A stretch of 15,264 nt of DNA from Clostridia bacterium. Lineage in GTDB: Bacteria; Bacillota; Clostridia; Christensenellales; Aristaeellaceae. The stretch lies in assembly GCA_017412445.1 (NCBI GenBank), contig JAFPYA010000154.1:1-15264 (forward strand), written 5' to 3'. Positions 1-5,476 of the stretch are shown here, one piece after another; position 1 is the first letter of the stretch, and each line of letters starts with the position of its first letter. Below the pieces are notes generated by a model. That model saw only the letters and a program-made list of their open reading frames with translations, did no database searches and was not told the origin of the DNA. The position numbers and the translations under genes are program-made.

Positions 1-438
1 CTCGTTTTTGATGTGCGCGTCCAGCATGCGGCTGTAGTCCATTTTGTAGATGTGGTCGCCCGAGAGAATGAGCACATATTCGGGATTGTACTGGTCTATA
101 AAGCCGAGGTTCTGATATATGGCGTTTGCGGTGCCGGAATACCAGCGGCCCTCGCTGCCCTGCACGTAGGGAGGCAGCACGTATACGCCGCCGCCGTTCA
201 GGTCCAGATCCCAGCTCGCGCCCGACCCTATGTAGCTGTTCAGCTCCAGAGGCTGGTACTGAGTCAGCACGCCCACGGTGTCGATGCCGGAGTTGGTGCA
301 GTTGGACAGCGGAAAGTCAATAATGCGGTACCTGCCGCCGAAAGGAACGGCGGGCTTTGCCATGACGCGGGTCAAAAGTCCCAAACGGGAACCCTGTCCG
401 CCCGCGAGCAGCATGGCTATCATTTGTTTACTTCTCAT
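1..438 (-). CDS. glgC: Glucose-1-phosphate adenylyltransferase, N-terminal part (cut by window edge)
   Basis: ADP-glucose pyrophosphorylase makes ADP-glucose from glucose-1-phosphate and ATP, the committed step of bacterial glycogen synthesis in the cytosol. The 146 codons in the window read without interruption. They carry the nucleotide-binding loop LAGGQGSRLG near residue 11, then AKPAVPFGG and the RIIDFPLSNCTNSGIDTVGV block, GTANAIYQN, and LILSGDHIYKMDY near the cut. These are hallmark GlgC sequences. The start at 438 gives the usual N-terminus MRSKQMIAMLLAGG and has an AAAGGGG Shine-Dalgarno (449-455) about 10 nt upstream; the Met six codons in is a weaker alternative. The gene is divergent from the AAA+ gene at 661. 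About two thirds of the protein lies beyond the left edge, so whether glgD follows cannot be seen. Confidence 0.96.
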   Translation of the reverse strand, partial: MRSKQMIAMLLAGGQGSRLGLLTRVMAKPAVPFGGRYRIIDFPLSNCTNSGIDTVGVLTQYQPLELNSYIGSGASWDLDLNGGGVYVLPPYVQGSEGRWYSGTANAIYQNLGFIDQYNPEYVLILSGDHIYKMDYSRMLDAHIKNE

Positions 439-463
439 ATGAGTTGTGCCCCTTTCTTGAAGC

Positions 464-507
464 AAATTTTTCCACAGCCTTATTATAAACTAAATCTGTG
501 GAAATTT
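464..507. repeat. Inverted repeat bracketing the glgC -10 element
   Basis: AAATTTTTCCACAG (464-477) faces CTGTGGAAATTT (496-507). The arms pair over 12 positions with a two-base insertion in the left arm, and the 18-bp spacer holds the glgC TATAAT. The right arm also contains the small palindrome GGAAATTTCC (500-509). The position suggests an operator or a 5' transcript hairpin. No known regulator site was recognised. Confidence 0.5.
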
Positions 508-510
508 CCA
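482..510 (-). promoter_or_regulatory. Putative glgC promoter
   Basis: On the minus strand a perfect TATAAT (-10, 482-487) lies 17 bp from TGGAAA (505-510), which matches the -35 consensus at four of six positions. Transcription would start about 35 nt upstream of the glgC start codon. The -10 sits inside the spacer of the inverted repeat at 464-507, so a dimeric regulator could cover it. The placement is by eye; the -10 is convincing and the -35 is weak. Confidence 0.5.
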
Positions 511-553
511 TATATAAAACAAAGAATTTGGGGAAAAAAGAAAAAATTTTTCG

Positions 554-587
554 TTGACGTAAAACAACTTTCGTTATATAATATAAT
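554..587 (+). promoter_or_regulatory. Promoter of the AAA+ gene
   Basis: TTGACG (554-559) and TATAAT (577-582) are separated by exactly 17 bp, close to the sigma-A consensus. An A-rich and T-rich run lies immediately upstream (about 533-551) and could act as an UP element. Transcription would start near 589, giving a leader of about 70 nt before the start codon at 661. A second overlapping TATAAT at 582-587 would leave a 22-bp spacer and is less likely to be used. Confidence 0.78.
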
Positions 588-646
588 AGTCGCAATAGGT
601 GAAATTTACGCGCATATTTTTAATCATTTTTTTCGCAAAAAGGCAG

Positions 647-652
647 AGGAGG
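647..652 (+). promoter_or_regulatory. Ribosome-binding site fixing the AAA+ gene start
   Basis: A perfect AGGAGG lies 8 nt before ATG 661. The reading frame stays open far upstream (to 13), but that extension runs antisense through glgC and across the 554-582 promoter. This site therefore decides the start. Confidence 0.85.
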
Positions 653-660
653 CGAAAAGC

Positions 661-3099
661 ATGACACTCCCCGGAAAAATTACTTTGTGCGAGCTCGAGG
701 AGGACAACCCACAGCGTTCATATTTCAGGGTCAGGCCGCTTATGACCATTGAAGAAGGCGGCATGAGGGACGTAAGGACCGAGCAGAGCCTGTTCCCGGA
801 TGAGGGCGGCATACGCATCGTACCGGACAAAAACGAGGCGATGCGCTTTAAAAACCGCATGCGCACGCTCGGCGGCTATTGCCTGATGGACCTTACGCGC
901 CATCCCAACGAGAACGAAAAAATCAGGCCGAACAAAAATTATTCGCCCGAACGGGGCGAGCTCAACCGCTGCATAGTTTATTCCGACGTGATTTGTGCGG
1001 TGGGCGAATACGACGTGATGCAGGTGCTCTCATCAAAGGACGCGGGCAAAAACAAGGTGGCCTATACGCCCCGCGTGCTTTTGCGCGAGGGAGACGAGCT
1101 TAAAGGCAGCTACGTGCCGGATCTGACGCCCGACAAGGTCATCTACGGCTTTATACGCGACACAATGCGCGAGCCCTTCAGTGCGGACGAAAGCAGGGTC
1201 TTCATATTTGAGCGCGGCGGCGAGCAGGTGGAGCTTTACATTTCGGAGGGCCTTGAAAAGCTGTTTAACGAGGAGAGAGCTCAGGCCGCAAGTCAAAGGC
1301 AGCCCGAGCAGGCCGCTGCGGAGGCACCCGCCGGCGAAGGCAGCGCAGACGCGCACACCGAAGGTGCGCCAGAAGCACAGCATAGCGCGCAGGAAAACGA
1401 AAAAGAGGCGGCTAAGCCCGAGGCCGAAAGCGCGCCCGAAGCTCCGAGAAGCGAGCCTGCGCCCGAAAAGCCCGCGGCAAAGCCCGCCGCAAAGCCGCGC
1501 GAGACCCGGCCGGCCGAGCCCGCAAACGAGGACAGGCGCTTTGAGGAGAGGCGCTCCCGCAGGGAGCTTTTCGAAGGTCAGGTGGGGCTCAACCCGAGGC
1601 ACTCAAAGACGCTGAGCGAGGTGGTAGATTCCCACTGGCGCCAGAGCCGCATCGAAAAGCTGGGCGCGGACGTGGCGGGCGACGGCCACAGCGAGCCGGT
1701 CATAAGCCCCATAGAAAGGGCGACTAAGGCCCTGAACGAAGCGTGGCGTCTGCCCGAGGCCCGAAGCGCGCTCATAAAGGAAATGAACAAGCTCGAGGAT
1801 TTGCCCGAGGCGTTTGTGCATGTTAGCGAGGACCGCATAGTCCCCAAGGACAGTTACCAGAGGGAAATGAACAACCTCGAGGCCGAGCGTCTTGAGCTGC
1901 TCAGGGAGATAGACAAATTAAAGAACGACCGCGCGCGCCAGCGGGGCGAGCTTATGGAGGAGACCAGAGCCGCCCATGCCAGGGAGATAGCGGAACTCGA
2001 GATGAGGGAGCAGCGCCTCAAGGACGAATGTGTCAGTCGGCAAAGAGCCGCACAGAGCGCGAGACAGGCGCAGCTCGAGGCCGAAAAGCTCATGACGCAG
2101 GAGAGCAAGGCCAAGCTCGACAGCGAGTTTTTGAAATTCGCCATGTTCACCAAGGCCGCGGCGTTGCTCAAAAACGAGGAAAGCTTCAACGTCAACTCCG
2201 CCATGGGCATTCCTCAGGCATCCGATATGACCGGTGCCCAGATGATCAGCGACCTGCGCCGCGCCTTCGAGGAGGGCGGCAGGGAGCTTGACAACAACGA
2301 GGCGCTGAACCTTCTGGCCTGCATGGCGATAGGCAGCATAGTCATCTTCTCCGGTCCCACCGGCTGCGGCAAGAGCTTCACCGCCCACGCGCTTGCGGGC
2401 GCAATGGGGCTTATGCAAAAGAACGCGTACCGCTTTGCACGCCTCGACTGCGACAGCGACGACGCCAAGAAGTGCATCGGCTTTGCCGAGCAGTTGAAGT
2501 GCGACGACATGATGACCCAGCGCCTCATGCTGCTTGAGGACATAAACATGAAGCGTGTGCCCGACCAGTCCCGCGGCCTGCTGGCCTTCGCGGACGAGGC
2601 CAAGCGCGACGGCATAACGCTTATGATGACCTGCCTCGACGATCAGGTGGGCTACCCGCTGCAGCCGCGCCTGCTGGACAGGGCGTTCTTCATAAGGCTC
2701 AAGCTTCCCGAGTGGAATGGCTGGCAGTTGTCAAAGCGCGTACCGCTTGCTGACGTCGCGCCGTCCCTTGAGAGCGTAAAGAAGGTCTTCCTTACTCCGG
2801 GCGAAATCCCCACCGAGATACGCGACCGCATGGATACGCTGGTCAACCGCCTTAAGGAGGTAGACCTGCGCATAACGCCAAGAGCACTGGATGACATGTA
2901 TATGTACTGCGCCGCCGTGTGCCCGCTGATGACCGGCGACAAGATCGAGGCGCTCGACCGTGCCGTGGCGCAAAGGGCGCTGCCGCACATTCTTGCCACC
3001 GCAAAAGCCTCGCAGCTCGCCCACCTGCCCGAGATCCTCTGCGACATGCCCCTGAGTCTGAGCCTCCTGAACGAGCCTATAGCGCTCCCGCCGATCTGA
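661..3099 (+). CDS. Unrecognised coiled-coil protein with C-terminal MoxR/McrB-like AAA+ module
   Basis: This is an 812-residue protein of unknown function. Residues 1-205 form a compact domain I do not recognise. Residues 205-292 are an Ala/Glu/Pro/Lys-rich linker with PAAKPAAKP-like repeats, and residues 295-395 are charged. A strongly heptad-like coiled coil spans about 398-500. The AAA+ module begins near 545: Walker A GPTGCGKS (565-572), Walker B-like LMLLEDIN (622-629), a sensor-1 region TLMMTCLDD (653-661), LLDRAFFIRL (671-680) and a sensor-2 region ITPRAL (738-743). The LDRxF and QRALPHIL (771-778) signatures resemble the MoxR/McrB clade. The Walker B acids read E-D (626-627) where the family normally has D-E. 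No transmembrane segment or signal peptide is seen. The gene stands alone, between a strong promoter and a hairpin, with no McrC, VWA-protein or nuclease partner beside it. A role in remodelling a protein complex is a guess from the fold only. Confidence 0.85.
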   Translation: MTLPGKITLCELEEDNPQRSYFRVRPLMTIEEGGMRDVRTEQSLFPDEGGIRIVPDKNEAMRFKNRMRTLGGYCLMDLTRHPNENEKIRPNKNYSPERGELNRCIVYSDVICAVGEYDVMQVLSSKDAGKNKVAYTPRVLLREGDELKGSYVPDLTPDKVIYGFIRDTMREPFSADESRVFIFERGGEQVELYISEGLEKLFNEERAQAASQRQPEQAAAEAPAGEGSADAHTEGAPEAQHSAQENEKEAAKPEAESAPEAPRSEPAPEKPAAKPAAKPRETRPAEPANEDRRFEERRSRRELFEGQVGLNPRHSKTLSEVVDSHWRQSRIEKLGADVAGDGHSEPVISPIERATKALNEAWRLPEARSALIKEMNKLEDLPEAFVHVSEDRIVPKDSYQREMNNLEAERLELLREIDKLKNDRARQRGELMEETRAAHAREIAELEMREQRLKDECVSRQRAAQSARQAQLEAEKLMTQESKAKLDSEFLKFAMFTKAAALLKNEESFNVNSAMGIPQASDMTGAQMISDLRRAFEEGGRELDNNEALNLLACMAIGSIVIFSGPTGCGKSFTAHALAGAMGLMQKNAYRFARLDCDSDDAKKCIGFAEQLKCDDMMTQRLMLLEDINMKRVPDQSRGLLAFADEAKRDGITLMMTCLDDQVGYPLQPRLLDRAFFIRLKLPEWNGWQLSKRVPLADVAPSLESVKKVFLTPGEIPTEIRDRMDTLVNRLKEVDLRITPRALDDMYMYCAAVCPLMTGDKIEALDRAVAQRALPHILATAKASQLAHLPEILCDMPLSLSLLNEPIALPPI

Positions 3100-3139
3100 T
3101 CATGGCATAAAAGAATATAAGTCATTTGGTGATTGAATT

Positions 3140-3182
3140 GCACCCCGTTTGTTATACGTTTACGGCATAACAAACGGGGTGC
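3140..3182 (+). terminator. Hairpin after the AAA+ gene, probable terminator
   Basis: A perfect 16-bp inverted repeat (3140-3155 with 3167-3182) encloses an 11-nt loop. Flanking GAATT and AATTC can extend the stem past a two-base bulge. It lies 41 nt after the AAA+ stop and ahead of the next promoter. The tail TTAATTCT is only moderately U-rich, so it is not a textbook intrinsic terminator. Confidence 0.65.
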
Positions 3183-3242
3183 TTAATTCTGCACGGCGCG
3201 CGGAATAATGATAAAAATTTATTGAATTACAATAAAATTATA

Positions 3243-3271
3243 TTGACAAACCGCGACACACGAGATATAAT
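3243..3271 (+). promoter_or_regulatory. Perfect-consensus promoter of the DUF2975 / regulator / radical SAM operon
   Basis: TTGACA (3243-3248) and TATAAT (3266-3271) match the sigma-A consensus at all twelve positions with a 17-bp spacer, in an AT-rich setting. Transcription would start near 3278, giving a leader of about 40 nt. So strong a core promoter is often held down by a repressor, and the Cro/C1-type protein encoded in this operon is the obvious candidate. I see no clear dyad over the promoter itself. Confidence 0.9.
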
Positions 3272-3317
3272 GGCGGCATCGGACAAAAAGCGAAGCGAGC
3301 TTGGAGAGGAGACAGAA

Positions 3318-3797
3318 ATGGAACAGAAGAAGCTTTCAAGGTGGCTTATAATCATAATCGCGGGGGTTGCGGTATGCGGGCTGACAGTGTACGCTCTGGT
3401 TTTGCCTATATGCGGCAGGGATCTTGCGCAAAAGTATCCCGAATACGAGAAGGCGTACTGGCCCTGGCTCATATTTTTGTGGCTTACGGGCGTGCCCTGC
3501 TACGCTGTGCTGTGGCTGGGGCTCGGAATAGTCAGAAGGATAGGCGCTGACCGATCATTCAGCTTTGAAAACGCCCGCGCGCTCAAGCGAATATCGTATC
3601 TGGCGACGGGCGACACCGCGTTTTTCATGGCGGGCAGCATAGCGCTGCTTTTACTCAACATGAGCCATCCGGGCGTGTTTCTGGCCTCGCTGATGGTAGT
3701 GTTTGCGGGTATCGCCGTGGCGGTAGTCGCGGCTTCGCTGTCCCATCTGGTGCTCAAGGCCGCCGCGCTGCAGGAGCAAAGCGACCTCACGGTCTGA
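3318..3797 (+). CDS. DUF2975 family four-helix membrane protein
   Basis: This is a 159-residue integral membrane protein of the DUF2975 family, whose biochemical function is unknown. Four hydrophobic segments are visible at about 9-32, 47-72, 94-115 and 119-147. The family-type motif FSFENARALKRIS (81-93) precedes the third segment, and the C-terminus ends in the typical LQEQSDLTV. The start at 3318 has an AGGAG (3307-3311) 6 nt upstream. Upstream in-frame starts would lie in or before the promoter and are rejected. DUF2975 genes in Firmicutes commonly pair with a small YozG-like regulator, as here: the next gene begins 11 nt after this stop, with its AGGAGG overlapping the stop codon. A part in sensing the membrane state or modulating the regulator is possible but unproven. 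Confidence 0.88.
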   Translation: MEQKKLSRWLIIIIAGVAVCGLTVYALVLPICGRDLAQKYPEYEKAYWPWLIFLWLTGVPCYAVLWLGLGIVRRIGADRSFSFENARALKRISYLATGDTAFFMAGSIALLLLNMSHPGVFLASLMVVFAGIAVAVVAASLSHLVLKAAALQEQSDLTV

Positions 3798-3808
3798 GGA
3801 GGTAAGGC

Positions 3809-4045
3809 ATGGAAAACGAGAGAGACGCGGCAGGCGAAATCGTATTCAACATAGACGTGATGCTGGCCAAACGCAAAATGAGCGTGACCGAGCTTTCAAA
3901 CCGCGTGGGCATAACGCTGGCCAACATTTCGATTCTCAAAACAGGCAAGGCCAAGGCGATAAAGGTTTCCACCATGGCAAAGCTCTGCGAGGCGCTTTCC
4001 TGCCAGCCGGGCGACCTGTTCGAGTACAGAAGGCCGGACAAATGA
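3809..4045 (+). CDS. Small Cro/C1-type HTH transcriptional regulator (YozG-like)
   Basis: This 78-residue DNA-binding protein is almost wholly one Xre-type helix-turn-helix domain. The recognisable core starts at VMLAKRKMSVTELSNRVGI (about residues 17-35), followed by the recognition-helix region LANISILKTGKAKAI and the closing helices STMAKLCEALSCQPGDLFEY. This is the short 'HTH_26/YozG' form that usually follows a DUF2975 gene. AGGAGG (3797-3802) lies 6 nt before the start and overlaps the stop of the DUF2975 gene. Its own stop overlaps the start of the radical SAM gene (ATGA, 4042-4045), so the three genes are very likely co-transcribed, with the last two translationally coupled. Autoregulation of the promoter at 3243 is the simplest hypothesis. 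Confidence 0.93.
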   Translation: MENERDAAGEIVFNIDVMLAKRKMSVTELSNRVGITLANISILKTGKAKAIKVSTMAKLCEALSCQPGDLFEYRRPDK

Positions 4046-5388
4046 ATGTAAAGCTCATACAGCCGCGCATGATAAAGCGCCCGATGGACACCGACCTAAA
4101 GCTGCACATGGCGCCGCCTTTGGGGCTGCTCACCGTGGCGGCGGTGCTGAGGGACAGCCACAGCGTGACAGTGGAAAACGAAAACATAATGCCTGTGCAT
4201 TTGGACGACTCGCCCGACATAGTAGGACTTTCGATTACCGTTGACGTGCTGCCCCGGGCGATTGAGATAGCAAAAGCATACCGAAAACGCGGCATCCCGG
4301 TGGTTGCGGGCGGCATACACATAACCACCGCCGCCGACACTGTGCCTGAGGACGCGTTTGACGCGCTGTGCATAGGCGCGGCGGAGGGCACCTGGCCGGA
4401 CATAATGCGCGACCTTGAGCGCGGCACGCTCAAAAAGCGCTACCGCTGCGCGGGGAGGCTCAGGTCTGAAGACATCGTCTCGCCGGCTTACGACATGATA
4501 GCTGCGCAGCCCTACCTCTACTGCAACGTGGTGCACACCAGCCGCGGCTGCCCGTTTCAATGCGATTTTTGCTACAACAGCGGCCGCGAGCATCAATACG
4601 TCAACCGTCCCATAGAGGATGTGCTCAAGGATATCCGCGCCACGGGTCAACGGCACATACTGTTCATAGACGACAACTTTGTGGGCAACCGCGCCTGGAC
4701 GATGGAGTTTTTGAAAACCATACGCCCGATGAAGCTCATGTGGAACGCGGCTGCCTCGATAAACGTGGCGTGGGACAGCGAGCTGCTCGACCTCATGCGC
4801 GACAGCGGCTGCCGCAGCCTGTTCATAGGCTTTGAGAGCATAGACCCTTGCTCGATAGGCAGCGTCCACAAAAACCAGAACCGCACAAGCGACTACGAGC
4901 GCGCGGTGAACGAGATTCACAGCCGCGGCATAATGATAAACGCGAGCTTCGTCTTCGGCCTTGACGGCGACACGCCAGCCACCTTTCCCGCGACGCTCGA
5001 CTGGATAGTCAAAAACCGCATAGAGACCGTCACCTCCCACATACTCACGCCCTACCCGGGCACTGTGCTTTATGAGCGCATGAAGGCCGAAAACCGCCTG
5101 CTCACCGACGATCTAAGCAAATACAACACCGCAAACGTGGTCTTTAAGCCCAAGCAGCTCACGCCAGACGAGCTTTACCGCGGCTACCTGTGGATGTATA
5201 AACAGATTTACAGCCTCAAAAACATAATCCGCCGCCGTCCCGCGGCCAGGTCGCAGAGGGCGACATACTGGCTGTTCAACCTTCTGTACCGCAAGTACGG
5301 CCGCTTCACCGACCTTCTCTGCCGCCTGATAACCTACGAGCGCATAGGCAGGCTCGCGCAGCTTTTGGCCAGGTATCGCAAAAGCTAA
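4042..5388 (+). CDS. B12-binding-domain radical SAM protein
   Basis: This 448-residue enzyme has the layout of class B (cobalamin-dependent) radical SAM proteins. Residues 1-135 form a Rossmann-like B12-binding domain with PPLGLLTVAAVLR (25-37), IVGLSIT (60-66) and VVAGGIHIT (87-95). I see no DxHxxG, as is common in this class. The radical SAM core follows, with the 4Fe-4S ligands C170, C174 and C177 in CPFQCDFC, and GFESID further on. A C-terminal basic extension resembles the tail of BchE-like members. Known relatives carry out methylations, ring formations or rearrangements of varied substrates, and the substrate here cannot be read from sequence. The start overlaps the regulator's stop by 4 nt. 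No biosynthetic cluster genes flank it; the next gene is uvrA. Coupling to a DUF2975/HTH pair is not an arrangement I know. Confidence 0.9.
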   Translation: MNVKLIQPRMIKRPMDTDLKLHMAPPLGLLTVAAVLRDSHSVTVENENIMPVHLDDSPDIVGLSITVDVLPRAIEIAKAYRKRGIPVVAGGIHITTAADTVPEDAFDALCIGAAEGTWPDIMRDLERGTLKKRYRCAGRLRSEDIVSPAYDMIAAQPYLYCNVVHTSRGCPFQCDFCYNSGREHQYVNRPIEDVLKDIRATGQRHILFIDDNFVGNRAWTMEFLKTIRPMKLMWNAAASINVAWDSELLDLMRDSGCRSLFIGFESIDPCSIGSVHKNQNRTSDYERAVNEIHSRGIMINASFVFGLDGDTPATFPATLDWIVKNRIETVTSHILTPYPGTVLYERMKAENRLLTDDLSKYNTANVVFKPKQLTPDELYRGYLWMYKQIYSLKNIIRRRPAARSQRATYWLFNLLYRKYGRFTDLLCRLITYERIGRLAQLLARYRKS

Positions 5389-5412
5389 ACTTCATAATAA
5401 TTCACACTTCAT

Positions 5413-5465
5413 TCGCTTGCAGATATAACCCGTTTGTGGTATAAAAAGCTGCAAGCGATATTTTT
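5413..5465 (+). terminator. Inverted repeat before uvrA: terminator or operator
   Basis: TCGCTTGCAG (5413-5422) pairs perfectly with CTGCAAGCGA (5449-5458) across a 26-nt loop, followed by TATTTTT (5459-5465). It lies 24 nt after the radical SAM stop and could end that transcript. The loop is long for a terminator. The arms also coincide with the putative uvrA -35 and start point, so an operator role is equally possible. The T-run ends directly at the uvrA Shine-Dalgarno. Confidence 0.5.
5417..5445 (+). promoter_or_regulatory. Putative uvrA promoter
   Basis: TTGCAG (5417-5422) and TATAAA (5440-5445) are spaced by 17 bp. The -10 is good and the -35 is weak beyond its TTG. The predicted start, near 5452, would give a leader of about 25 nt with AAGGAG (5466-5471) 5 nt before ATG 5477. 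I found no Gram-positive LexA box (GAAC-N4-GTTC) here, although uvrA is SOS-controlled in many Firmicutes. Confidence 0.45.
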
Positions 5466-5476
5466 AAGGAGATTTC

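Noticed and set aside
468..505. DnaA-box-like TTTTCCACA and ATTTCCACA, possible replication origin
   Set aside because: Only two imperfect copies, no cluster, and no dnaA, dnaN or parAB nearby; they are better explained as arms of one inverted repeat.
13..660. In-frame upstream extension of the AAA+ gene (216 codons)
   Set aside because: It is antisense to glgC, crosses the 554-582 promoter and AT-rich spacer, and the AGGAGG at 647-652 marks ATG 661 as the start.
661..3099. McrBC-type restriction or CBASS-like defence system
   Set aside because: The ATPase clade fits loosely, but no McrC nuclease, methyltransferase, toxin or mobile-element gene lies beside it.
3140..3182. Terminal inverted repeat of a small mobile element (MITE)
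   Set aside because: The arms are only 11 bp apart, with no target-site duplication and no second copy in the window; a hairpin terminator is simpler.
3222..3317. Longer N-terminus for the DUF2975 protein
   Set aside because: It begins before the perfect promoter at 3243-3271, and the family's N-terminus and the AGGAG site fit ATG 3318.
3809..4045. Antitoxin of a toxin-antitoxin pair
   Set aside because: Its partner upstream is a DUF2975 membrane protein, a known non-toxin pairing for this small HTH family, and no toxin fold is seen.
4096..5040. 314-codon minus-strand open frame inside the radical SAM gene
   Set aside because: Low-complexity Ala/Val/His-rich translation with no motif, opposite an enzyme with intact CxxxCxxC.
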